This document shows positions 53,859 to 61,229 of a stretch of DNA of 64,000 nt, one piece after another. The first letter of the stretch is position 1. Each line of letters starts with the position of its first letter. The translations under genes were made by a program, and so were the position numbers. Under the pieces are notes generated by a model. The model was not told where the DNA came from. It ran no database searches and was given only the letters and a program-made list of their open reading frames with translations. Source of the DNA: Tsukamurella sp. 1534 (GTDB lineage Bacteria; Actinomycetota; Actinomycetes; Mycobacteriales; Mycobacteriaceae); NCBI RefSeq assembly GCF_000312385.1, contig NZ_HE997626.1, positions 731,206 to 795,205 of the forward strand. The letters run 5' to 3'.

Positions 53859-55247
53859 ATGACCGAACAGAACCGCCCGTTGCGCGTAGCGATCGTGGGC
53901 GCAGGCCCCGCCGGCATCTACGCGGCGGACGCACTCATGAAGTCCGACGAGGCGAAGGACCCGGGCGTCAGCATCGACCTGTTCGAGAAGATGCCCGCGC
54001 CGTTCGGCCTGATCCGATACGGCGTCGCGCCCGATCACCCGCGCATCAAGGGCATCATCACCGCCCTGCACAAGGTGCTCGACAAGCCGCAGGTGCGCCT
54101 GCTGGGCAACCTCGACTTCGGCAAGGACTTCTCGCTCGAGGACGTGCGACGTCACTACGACGCCGTCATCTTCTCGACCGGTGCCGTCGCCGACCGGAAC
54201 CTCGACGTCCCCGGCATCGACCTGGACGGCAGCTTCGGCGCCGCCGAGTTCGTGGCCTGGTACGACGGCCATCCGGACTTCTCCCGCGAGTGGCCGCTCG
54301 AGGCCGAGAAGGTGGCCGTGCTGGGCGTCGGCAACGTGGGCCTCGACGTGGCCCGCGTGCTCGCCAAGACCGCCGACGAGCTGCTCCCCACGGAGATCCC
54401 GCCGAACGTCTACGAGGGCCTCAAGCAGAACAAGGCCACCGAGGTGCACGTGTTCGGCCGCCGCGGCCCGGCGCAGGTGAAGTTTACCCCGCTCGAGCTC
54501 AAGGAGCTCGACCACTCGGACACCATCGAGGTCATCGTCAACCCCGAGGACATCGACTACGACGAGGGCTCCACCAAGGCTCGCCGCGAGTCGAAGATCA
54601 CCGACCAGGTGGCCACGATCCTCGAGAACTACGCGATCCGCGAGCCCACGAACCGCCAGCACAAGCTGTACATCCACCTGTTCGAGTCGCCCGTCGAGAT
54701 CCTCGGCGAGGACGGGAAGGTGGTCGGCCTGCGCACCGAGCGCACCGAGCTGGACGGCACGGGCAACGTGCGCGGCACCGGGAAGTTCACCGATTGGGAG
54801 CTCGGCGCCGTCTACCGCGCCGTCGGCTACCTGTCCAACGACCTGCCGGAGATCCCCTTCGACGATCAGGCGGGCGTGATCCCCAATGAAGCCGGCCGCG
54901 TCGTCGACGCAGGTCAGCACATCCAGGGCGTGTACACCACGGGCTGGATCAAGCGCGGTCCCGTCGGCCTCATCGGGCACACCAAGGGCGACGCCAACGA
55001 GACGATCGCCTGCCTGCTGGAGGACTTCCACGCCGGCAGGCTGAACGCCCCGTCGGACCCGTCCTCCGACGGCGTCACGAACTGGCTGGACGAGCACGAG
55101 ACCCCGTACACCACGTGGGACGGCTGGTACCGGCTCGACGAGCACGAGCGCAGCCTGGGCGAGGCCGAGGGCCGCGAGCGCGTGAAGGTGGTCGAGCGCG
55201 ACGACATGCTGGCCGCCTCCGAGCCGAGCAAGGTCGAGCAGAACTAG
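53859..55247 (+). CDS. fprA: Ferredoxin/adrenodoxin-type NADP+ reductase FprA
   Basis: A 462-residue flavoprotein passing electrons from NADPH to ferredoxins, e.g. for cytochrome P450s. FAD site GAGPAG (14-19) in VAIVGAGPAGIYAADAL, then PTPFGL-like MPAPFGLIRYGVAPDHPRIKGI, the NADP site VLGVGNVGLDVARVLA, and the C-terminal GWIKRGPVGLIGHTKGDANET. Length and order match mycobacterial FprA and mammalian adrenodoxin reductase. Own promoter region with a KstR-like box about 110 bp upstream. Confidence 0.93.
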   Translation: MTEQNRPLRVAIVGAGPAGIYAADALMKSDEAKDPGVSIDLFEKMPAPFGLIRYGVAPDHPRIKGIITALHKVLDKPQVRLLGNLDFGKDFSLEDVRRHYDAVIFSTGAVADRNLDVPGIDLDGSFGAAEFVAWYDGHPDFSREWPLEAEKVAVLGVGNVGLDVARVLAKTADELLPTEIPPNVYEGLKQNKATEVHVFGRRGPAQVKFTPLELKELDHSDTIEVIVNPEDIDYDEGSTKARRESKITDQVATILENYAIREPTNRQHKLYIHLFESPVEILGEDGKVVGLRTERTELDGTGNVRGTGKFTDWELGAVYRAVGYLSNDLPEIPFDDQAGVIPNEAGRVVDAGQHIQGVYTTGWIKRGPVGLIGHTKGDANETIACLLEDFHAGRLNAPSDPSSDGVTNWLDEHETPYTTWDGWYRLDEHERSLGEAEGRERVKVVERDDMLAASEPSKVEQN

Positions 55248-55271
55248 CCCTCGCGGCTCAGATCCGACGGT

Positions 55272-55301
55272 GCCGCCGTCCCGATTCTTCGGGACGGCGG
55301 C
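55272..55301 (+). terminator. Terminator of fprA
   Basis: 13-bp perfect stem GCCGCCGTCCCGA (55272-55284) and TCGGGACGGCGGC (55289-55301) with a TTCT loop, 25 bp after the stop, followed by a short T-rich patch (CCTTTCG). Confidence 0.8.
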
Positions 55302-55412
55302 GCCTTTCGCTCACGATGATTCCAATCGCGTTCCCGGATGCGGGTTCTGCGGTGGTTCGCGGCTGATTCGCGCCGCGGACGCGCCGGAAATCCGATTCTC
55401 CGAACGCGGCCC

Positions 55413-55784
55413 TCACTCCCAGGCGAGCCCGCGGACCCCGTGGCGGCACGTCAGCATCCCGCCGACGCCGACCCGCTTCGCCCCGACGGCGGTGCAACGG
55501 TCCCCCTCCTTCGGCGTCGGGTTCGCCCGCCATCGGCCGGCCACGCACTTCAGGTCGCGCCCCGGCGCGCGCTCCCCGAACGAGCAGGCCTTGCCCTTGC
55601 GTGGCGGCGAGGGGTCGACGCGCCACTCGCCCGACCGGCACTCGTAGCCGGGCTTCGTCTCGAACATGCGGCATTCGTCGCCCGAGGCTCCCGGACGCAC
55701 AGCCGCTGCGCCGGCACCCGGCAACACCATCCCGGCGGCCACCACCGCCACGGCCGCGAGCCGCGCGATTCGCGTCGCCCCCAT
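55413..55784 (-). CDS. Small exported cysteine-containing protein
   Basis: A 123-residue protein with a signal peptide (cleavage likely near residue 28, GAGAAAV) and a mature part with six cysteines spaced in three pairs (DECRMF, YECRSG, KACSFG, LKCVAG, DRCTAV, LTCRHG). Each pair is followed by a similar G-x-W-R or GE motif, suggesting three small repeats of about 30 residues (GYECRSGEWRVDP, LKCVAGRWRANP). Function unknown; similar Cys/Trp repeats occur in secreted actinobacterial proteins. ATG 55784 with GGAGG close upstream. Confidence 0.6.
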   Translation of the reverse strand: MGATRIARLAAVAVVAAGMVLPGAGAAAVRPGASGDECRMFETKPGYECRSGEWRVDPSPPRKGKACSFGERAPGRDLKCVAGRWRANPTPKEGDRCTAVGAKRVGVGGMLTCRHGVRGLAWE

Positions 55785-55846
55785 CACCCTCCTTCGTCAG
55801 TCGACAGAAAGAGTATGCGATCGACAACGCCGGAGGAATCGGATTG

Positions 55847-56158
55847 TCAGTTCTCGCGGGCCCAGTCCCAGACGGGCCACAGAGCGCGCCCGAGCGCCTC
55901 GCCGCGCGAGGTGAGCTCGTACTGCTTGTCCGCGAGCTTCCGCACGACCCCCTTCTCCACCAACATCGCCAGGCGGGCCGCCAGCACGCTGGAGCTGCAG
56001 TTGCCCATGCGGCGGCGCAGTTCGAGGAATCCGAGCGCGCCCGGTTCGAGCTCCCAGACGATGCGGATCACCCAGCGCTGACCGAGGAACTCCATGGTCG
56101 CGAGCACTTCCGGCTCCGACTCCTCGCGCCGTTGGGACACCACATCGCGGACGGACAC
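55847..56158 (-). CDS. HxlR-family transcriptional regulator
   Basis: A 103-residue winged-helix protein: LATMEFLGQRWVIRIVWELEPGALGFLELRRRMGNCSSSVLAARLAMLVEKGVV is the HxlR domain, though the usual N-terminal conserved Cys is absent and one Cys sits in the recognition part. GTG start at 56158 is preceded by TAGGCT and six bases, a leaderless promoter. Divergent from the SDR gene that it probably controls, with an inverted repeat between them. Confidence 0.85.
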   Translation of the reverse strand: MSVRDVVSQRREESEPEVLATMEFLGQRWVIRIVWELEPGALGFLELRRRMGNCSSSVLAARLAMLVEKGVVRKLADKQYELTSRGEALGRALWPVWDWAREN

Positions 56159-56173
56159 ATGCAGAGCCTACTT

Positions 56174-56194
56174 GCGCTTCTGATTTCGAAGCGC
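56174..56194. promoter_or_regulatory. Inverted repeat between hxlR and SDR
   Basis: GCGCTTC (56174-56180) and GAAGCGC (56188-56194) with a 7-base AT-rich spacer, next to the leaderless -10 of hxlR. Likely the HxlR operator. Confidence 0.55.
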
Positions 56195-56238
56195 CATGCT
56201 GGGCGCCAGTTCTTTTTTAGAAGCATGGAGGTAGTCCG

Positions 56239-56970
56239 ATGGCGTCCAAGGTGATCGTCGTGACGGGGGCGTCGCGTGGCGTCGGGGCCGAGACCGCGGT
56301 GGCGCTGGGCGCCCGTGGCCACGACGTGGTGGTCAACTATCGCGAGAAGGCCCGCCGCGCCGAGAAAGTCTGCGAGCTGGTCCGGGAAGCCGGTGGGCGC
56401 GCCGTCGCGATCGGGGCGGACGTCACCGCCGTCGACGGTCCGCGCCTCCTTCTCGACGGCGCGATCGCCGGGTTCGGTCGCGTGGACGCGGTGGTGCTCA
56501 ACGCCTCCGGCGGCCTGGAGCTGGGCGCCGACGAGGGGTACGCGATGCGCTTGAACCGCGACGCCCAGGTGACGATGGCACGCGCCGCCGCGGGTGCGAT
56601 GACGGCCGGCGGCCGGATCGTGTTCGTCACCAGCCACCAGGCGCACTTCTCCCGGACGCGCCCCGTGCCCGACGGGTACGGGCCGATCGCCGCCAGCAAG
56701 TTGGCGGGCGAGCTCGCCCTGCGCGACCTCGCCGCGGAGGAGGACCTTCGGCTCGGCGTCGTCTCCGGCGACATGATCGACGGGACGATCATCGTGCGGC
56801 TCCTGGAGCGGCGCGACCCGGCCGCCGTCGAGGCCCGCCGTGCGCACGGCCCGCTCCCCACGGTCACCGAGTTCGCCGCCGCGATCGCCGCTGCCGCCGA
56901 CGCGGAGACCCCGTCGGGCCACACCACCTACGTCGGCGGCGGCGACCTCGTCGCGGAGCTACAGCGCTGA
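56239..56970 (+). CDS. Short-chain dehydrogenase/reductase
   Basis: A 243-residue classical SDR with TGASRGVGAETAVAL (about 9-23), VVLNASGG in place of the usual NNAG, Ser in VFVTSHQAHF, and the catalytic pair in GYGPIAASKLAGE. It ends after a YVGGGDLV strand typical of SDR C-termini. Substrate unknown. Divergent from an HxlR regulator, a common arrangement for redox-stress oxidoreductases. Its last 12 bases overlap the convergent ABC transporter gene. Confidence 0.85.
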   Translation: MASKVIVVTGASRGVGAETAVALGARGHDVVVNYREKARRAEKVCELVREAGGRAVAIGADVTAVDGPRLLLDGAIAGFGRVDAVVLNASGGLELGADEGYAMRLNRDAQVTMARAAAGAMTAGGRIVFVTSHQAHFSRTRPVPDGYGPIAASKLAGELALRDLAAEEDLRLGVVSGDMIDGTIIVRLLERRDPAAVEARRAHGPLPTVTEFAAAIAAAADAETPSGHTTYVGGGDLVAELQR

Positions 56971-58800
56971 GAACTCCCACGCACCCGTCCCGCTGAGTTC
57001 GAGGCGCAGGGCGTGGTGCCGGTCGACGGTGCTGCGGTGGGCGACGCTCACGAGGATCGCATCGGGCACTTCGGTCCGGATCAGGGTGTACAGCGAGTGC
57101 TCGAGCCCCTCGTCGACTGCGGAGGTGGCCTCGTCGAGGAACACCGCTTGCGGCTTGGCGAGGATGACGCGCGCGAAGGCGATGCGCTGCTGCTCCCCCG
57201 GAGAAAGCACTGCGGCCCAGTCCTCCTCATCATCGAGTCGATCAGCGAGGTGCGGCAGGAAGACCTTGCCGAGCGCTTCCCGCAACACGTCGTCGTCGTG
57301 GATTCCCGGCTCCGCCGGGTAGCTGAGCGCGGTCCGGAGGTCGCCGAGCGGCAGGTACGGCATCTGAGACAGGAACAGGGTCTCGGCACCTGCAGGACGG
57401 GCCACCTCCCCCTCCGAGTAGGGCCAGATCCTGGCGAGCGCCCGCAGCAGTGTCGTCTTGCCCGAACCGGAGGCACCCTTGACGACCATCGTGTCGCCGC
57501 TCCGCAGGCTCAGTCGCAGACCGTCGACCAACACGATCCCATCGGGCGTGCGGACCGCTACACCGTCCAGCCGAACAGCCCCGTCCGCATCGGTCCCCGC
57601 GACACGGGCCAGATCCCGGGACTGCGCGTCGGCCGTGAGGAGGCCGTCCAGGCGCATGAGGGCCGCGCGGTACTCCGCGAAGTCGTCGTAGGACAGGCGG
57701 AAGAACGACAGTGAGTCGTGCACCTGCCGGAACGCGCTCCCGGTCTGGCTGACGTCACCGATGGTGAGTTCTCCGGAGAACACGCGGGGAGCCTGGATCG
57801 CCATGGGGAACACCTCCGCCGTCTGGCTCACCGTGAGGTTCCATCCGTTGAACTTCAGGCTGCGGAACACGATCGCCCAGGTGTTGGCGATGACGGCGGC
57901 GAAGCGGCCCAGCAACGTGCGCCGCTCCACCTGTTCGCCGTGGTAGAACGCCACCCGCTCGGCGTTGTCCCGCAGTCGGACGAGGGCGTACCGGTACGCC
58001 GCGGTGAGCCGTTCGTTGAGGAAGTTGAGATTGATCAGGGGTCGGCCGATCCAGAACGCGATGACCGTACTGACCAGGACGTACACGAACACGAGCCACA
58101 GCATCGCCCGGGGAATCGTCACGCCGAGCACCGTCATCGGCGCGGAGAGGTCCCACAGGACCTTCGTGAACGAGATGATCGAGGCCACGGCGCTGACGGC
58201 GCCGAAGGAGAGTGATACCGACGTACCGACGAACGCGGCGATGTCCGACTGGATCCGCTGGTCCGGGTTGTCGATGGTGTCGTCGATGAATCGGTTGCGG
58301 TAGTAGGCCTCCCCATCGAGGTAGTCGTCCACCACCCTGCCTGTGAGCCACACGCGCCAGTCGATGACGAGCCACTGGTTCACAAGGAGGTCGATCAGCG
58401 CGCGGGCCACCCAGAGCACCGCGAGCAGCGCGAAGATGCGCATCGAGAGCCAGAACCCGTCCACGGCGGCCTGCAGCGCGGGCGAATCACCCTTGGACAC
58501 CGCCTGCACGGCGTATTGCAGCGCCGTCTGAGAGTCGTTGTAGAAGTATGTGAACAACACGGACAGCCGGACGGCCGCGAGCGTCGACACCAGGAGCAGC
58601 AGGATGCGGGCGTAGACGCGCCAGGAATCGCGTCCGGTGAAGTAGGCGCCGGAAACCCGCCAGAATTGGCGCCCCCATCGGGTACTCACGAAACAGATGG
58701 CGAGCACGATCACGAAGATCGGCGCGGTGATCGCGACGGCCTTGAGCAGCCACCACCCACTCGCGCCCCACTCCGCACTCCAATCGATGGACATCTTCAT
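56959..58800 (-). CDS. ABC transporter, SbmA/BacA-related (Rv1819c-like), fused membrane and ATPase domains
   Basis: A 613-residue half transporter: a six-helix membrane domain of the ABCD/SbmA-BacA type (starting about residue 15; FWRVSGAYFTGRDSW, RWRxW-like WRVWLTGRVVDDYLDGEAYY, DNPDQRIQSDI) and a C-terminal ATPase with Walker A GASGSGKTT, signature LSPGEQQR and Walker B AVFLDEATSA. DNPDQRI is the hallmark of this family. Relatives take up cobalamin, antimicrobial peptides or fatty acyl-CoA. ATG 58800 with AGGAG six bases upstream. Divergent from the siderophore-interacting protein, so a link to iron or cofactor uptake is plausible. Confidence 0.9.
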   Translation of the reverse strand: MKMSIDWSAEWGASGWWLLKAVAITAPIFVIVLAICFVSTRWGRQFWRVSGAYFTGRDSWRVYARILLLLVSTLAAVRLSVLFTYFYNDSQTALQYAVQAVSKGDSPALQAAVDGFWLSMRIFALLAVLWVARALIDLLVNQWLVIDWRVWLTGRVVDDYLDGEAYYRNRFIDDTIDNPDQRIQSDIAAFVGTSVSLSFGAVSAVASIISFTKVLWDLSAPMTVLGVTIPRAMLWLVFVYVLVSTVIAFWIGRPLINLNFLNERLTAAYRYALVRLRDNAERVAFYHGEQVERRTLLGRFAAVIANTWAIVFRSLKFNGWNLTVSQTAEVFPMAIQAPRVFSGELTIGDVSQTGSAFRQVHDSLSFFRLSYDDFAEYRAALMRLDGLLTADAQSRDLARVAGTDADGAVRLDGVAVRTPDGIVLVDGLRLSLRSGDTMVVKGASGSGKTTLLRALARIWPYSEGEVARPAGAETLFLSQMPYLPLGDLRTALSYPAEPGIHDDDVLREALGKVFLPHLADRLDDEEDWAAVLSPGEQQRIAFARVILAKPQAVFLDEATSAVDEGLEHSLYTLIRTEVPDAILVSVAHRSTVDRHHALRLELSGTGAWEFSAL

Positions 58801-58892
58801 CCGCGGCTCCTCTGCTGGACCGAGCGAAAAATCGAGGAAGCTTAACCCGCATCGCCCCAGCGCAGGGGCATATGAGCGCAAACGACATTTGA

Positions 58893-58911
58893 TTAGGCTA
58901 GGCTCAGCTGC
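58893..58911. promoter_or_regulatory. IdeR/DtxR-like iron box
   Basis: TTAGGCTAGGCTCAGCTGC matches the 19-bp IdeR consensus in 14 positions, best in the left half. The same stretch holds TAGGCT (58899-58904), seven bases before the ATG at 58912, so a bound repressor would block a leaderless promoter. Confidence 0.6.
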
Positions 58912-59634
58912 ATGGGTAGAGGAGTGACCGGCCTGATCCTCAAGGCGATGCGGGCCGACGACTACGTGTTCACCGTGCTGTCCACGGAGAAGGTCAACGC
59001 GCACTACCACCGCATCCGGTTCGACGGTGGCTCGTTCCTGCAGGAGAATCCCTGGTTCCCCACCATGTGGGTGCGGCTGTGGGTGCCGAAGAGCGGCGAG
59101 GCCACGACCGACGAGGGCGATGGCACGCTCGTCCAGCGCGGCTACACGATCATCGACCCGGACGGCTCGGAGTTCGCCATCGAGTTCGCGATGCACGACG
59201 GGCCCGCCCCGCGCTGGGCGCTCGACGCACAGCCGGGCGACCGGATCGCGGCGACCATGATGGGCTCGGATCTGACGGTGCCGCAGGAGCCCGCACCATC
59301 CGAGTACGTGCTCGTGGGCGATTCGGCGTCGATCCCCGCGATCAACTCGCTCACCGCCGCGGCGACGGTGCCGTGCCGGATCTTCCTGGAGTACCAGCAC
59401 GAGGACGAGCGCGAGCTCGCGGTCCGCGGCGACGACGTGGCCTGGGTGCCCCGCGAGGATCGCGGCGCCACACTGGTATCCACCGTGACCGCGGCCGGGA
59501 TCCCGTCCAGCGCTTTCCTGTTCGTCGCCGCGGAGACCAAGGCCACGCGGGAGATCGCCAAGGTCGCGAAGAAGGACTTCGGCCTGGCGAAGGAGCGAAT
59601 CAAATCGCAGGCCTACTGGCTCCAGCGCGGGTAG
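58912..59634 (+). CDS. Siderophore-interacting protein (FAD-dependent ferric reductase)
   Basis: A 240-residue SIP-family protein which reduces ferric siderophores in the cytoplasm to free iron. FAD-binding is by RGYTIID (the RxYT motif); the middle has ALDAQPGDRIAATMMG, and the C-terminal NADH-binding half has YVLVGDSASIPAINS and FVAAETKATREIAK with a conserved Glu. Close in form to ViuB and to the SIP domain of mycobacterial IrtA. Likely repressed by iron through the IdeR-like box. Confidence 0.9.
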   Translation: MGRGVTGLILKAMRADDYVFTVLSTEKVNAHYHRIRFDGGSFLQENPWFPTMWVRLWVPKSGEATTDEGDGTLVQRGYTIIDPDGSEFAIEFAMHDGPAPRWALDAQPGDRIAATMMGSDLTVPQEPAPSEYVLVGDSASIPAINSLTAAATVPCRIFLEYQHEDERELAVRGDDVAWVPREDRGATLVSTVTAAGIPSSAFLFVAAETKATREIAKVAKKDFGLAKERIKSQAYWLQRG

Positions 59635-59650
59635 CCCTCCGGGAAAACGA

Positions 59651-59681
59651 ATGGCACCGTGCCGCACCCGGCGGCTATGGT
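59651..59681 (+). promoter_or_regulatory. Leaderless promoter of the erm leader
   Basis: ATGGCA (59651-59656), a 19-base spacer and TATGGT (59676-59681), six bases before the leader ATG. An A-rich AAAACGA stretch (59644-59650) abuts the -35, as in WhiB7-controlled resistance promoters. The WhiB7 link is inference. Confidence 0.45.
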
Positions 59682-59687
59682 GCCCGC

Positions 59688-59750
59688 ATGAGTTCTGCAG
59701 CAGCAGCCGCGGCCGCGGCCGCGGCGGTCGTGGAGCGCGGCCGCCCGTAG
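59688..59750 (+). CDS. Poly-alanine leader peptide of erm
   Basis: A 20-residue ORF: Met-Ser-Ser, ten consecutive alanines (GCA, GCC and GCG codons), then VVERGRP and TAG. It lies 102 bp before the Erm start. Short ORFs before erm genes act as ribosome-stalling sensors of macrolides; poly-alanine would be an unusual sequence for one. The leaderless-type promoter puts its ATG at the transcript start. Peptide function is not shown. Confidence 0.5.
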   Translation: MSSAAAAAAAAAAVVERGRP

Positions 59751-59751
59751 C

Positions 59752-59817
59752 GGCGGCGAAGCCTCCACCGACGACGCTTCACCGCCCCAGTGCATTCCAG
59801 CTGGGCGGCGCTTCGTG
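59752..59817 (+). promoter_or_regulatory. Possible attenuator between erm leader and erm
   Basis: GGCGGCGAAGC (59752-59762) can pair with GCTTCACCGCC (59776-59786), ten of eleven bases. A second GCTTCG at 59812-59817 can pair with the same CGAAGC, giving mutually exclusive stems, as in erm attenuators. Confidence 0.4.
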
Positions 59818-59852
59818 CTGCCCGGGCGATCCTCGAGCCCGGAGAACTCCCC

Positions 59853-60614
59853 ATGCCCACGTATCGTGGCGGCCGTCATGAGCACGGCCAGAACTTCCTC
59901 ACCGACCGCGCGACCGTCAGGGCGGTCGTCAACCTCGTCGCGGACACCGACGGACCGATCCTCGAGATCGGCCCCGGCAGCGGGGCGCTGACGCGGCCGC
60001 TGGCGTGCCTCGGTCGCCCCCTCACCGCCGTGGAGATCGACGATCGGCACGCCCGCCGGCTACGCCGAGAACTGCACGGCACCACTGTGATCCATCGAGA
60101 CTTCCTCGATCATCGACTGTCACCCGAGCCGCACACCGTGGTCGGCAACCTGCCCTTCCACCTCACCACCGCCATCCTCCGCAAGGTGCTGCACGCGCCG
60201 CACTGGACGGACGCGGTGCTGATCACCCAATGGGAGGTGGCCCGGCGGCGCGCCGGAGTCGGCGGCTCGACGATGATGACCGCGCAGTGGCTGCCCTGGT
60301 ACGAGTTCCGTCTCCGGCAGCGGATTCCCGCGGGTGCGTTCACCCCTCGGCCCACCGTCGACGCGGGCCTACTCACCATCACCCGGCGGACGAGCCCCCT
60401 CGTGCCGGTCGCGAGACGCCGGGCCTACTCCTCGTTCGTGCACGCCGTCTTCACCGGGCGCGGCCACGGTCTCGCCGCGGTACTCGCCGGCGTCGCTCCG
60501 CAGCACGCCGGTGCGGCGCGGAAATGGGTGGCGGCACAGGGCTTCCGCGGGACCCCGCTCCCCCGCGATCTCGACGCCGCGCACTGGGCCGACGCGTTCA
60601 CCCGGTTCGGATGA
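59853..60614 (+). CDS. erm: 23S rRNA (adenine-N6) methyltransferase, Erm family
   Basis: A 253-residue Rossmann methyltransferase that would methylate A2058 of 23S rRNA and give macrolide-lincosamide-streptogramin B resistance. Motifs: GQNFLTDRATV, SAM-binding LEIGPGSGALTRPL, acidic VEIDDRH, and catalytic NLPFHLTT (motif IV). Arg-rich N-terminus RGGRHEHGQNF and length match actinobacterial Erm (ErmE/Erm(37) group) rather than KsgA, which is longer and differs at motif IV. ATG 59853 with GGAG upstream; a GTG at 59790 would overlap the attenuator. The leader peptide upstream fits an inducible gene. Confidence 0.85.
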   Translation: MPTYRGGRHEHGQNFLTDRATVRAVVNLVADTDGPILEIGPGSGALTRPLACLGRPLTAVEIDDRHARRLRRELHGTTVIHRDFLDHRLSPEPHTVVGNLPFHLTTAILRKVLHAPHWTDAVLITQWEVARRRAGVGGSTMMTAQWLPWYEFRLRQRIPAGAFTPRPTVDAGLLTITRRTSPLVPVARRRAYSSFVHAVFTGRGHGLAAVLAGVAPQHAGAARKWVAAQGFRGTPLPRDLDAAHWADAFTRFG

Positions 60615-60617
60615 CGC

Positions 60618-61229
60618 TCAGTCCGCGCGCGCGAGCAGGTGGTACTCCGGGAATCGGTGCGTCGCATCGGGTCTCGATACCGTGCGCCACACCTCGGCGA
60701 ATCCCGCTGCTGCCAGGGTCGCCGCCATCGAGTCGGGATGCCAGCGCCACGCCGGCGCGACGGCGTGATCGAATTCGACCACACCGGCCTCGTCGTTCGC
60801 CTGCCCCGCGACGAGCAGGAGCGCGCCGGCGGGCAGGCGGCGACGCCAGTCGGCGAGCACGGGAGGGATCTCCTCGGGCCGCACGTGGATCAGGCTGAAC
60901 CGGGCCAGCACCCCGTCGACGGTGCCGAGGTCCACACCGGCCAGCCGGTGGTCGCCGTCGTGGAACGTGATCCCCGCGTGCTTGTTCCGCGCGATGGCGA
61001 GCATCTCGACGCTGGGGTCGACGCCGTCGACGGTGAGGCCGCGTTCGCTCAGATGACGCGCGGTGTTGCCGGTACCGCAGCCCACGTCGATCACCCGCGG
61101 CACGCCGTCCCGTTCGCCCACCGCATCGGCGAACGCGTCGACGGCGCGCCGCTCCAGCGGCGAGTAGAACGGGTCGGGGAACGTCTCCTCGTAGGTGGCT
61201 GCGAGGGCGTCGTAGCCGGGCTGGGTCAC
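60618..61229 (-). CDS. Class I SAM-dependent methyltransferase
   Basis: A 203-residue small-molecule methyltransferase: [19 protein letters not shown] (motif I), [15 protein letters not shown] (motif II) and the [38 protein letters not shown] run. The substrate is unknown. GTG start overlaps the purT stop (GTGA). It ends four bases after the convergent erm gene. Weakly like UbiE/biotin-type methyltransferases. Confidence 0.8.
   Translation of the reverse strand: MTQPGYDALAATYEETFPDPFYSPLERRAVDAFADAVGERDGVPRVIDVGCGTGNTARHLSERGLTVDGVDPSVEMLAIARNKHAGITFHDGDHRLAGVDLGTVDGVLARFSLIHVRPEEIPPVLADWRRRLPAGALLLVAGQANDEAGVVEFDHAVAPAWRWHPDSMAATLAAAGFAEVWRTVSRPDATHRFPEYHLLARAD

Noticed and set aside
59853-60614. 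Erm gene as KsgA (16S rRNA dimethyltransferase)
   Set aside because: The product is short, starts with the Erm-like GGRHEHGQNF, has NLPFH at motif IV and is preceded by a leader ORF; KsgA is longer and normally beside ispE-type genes in actinobacteria.
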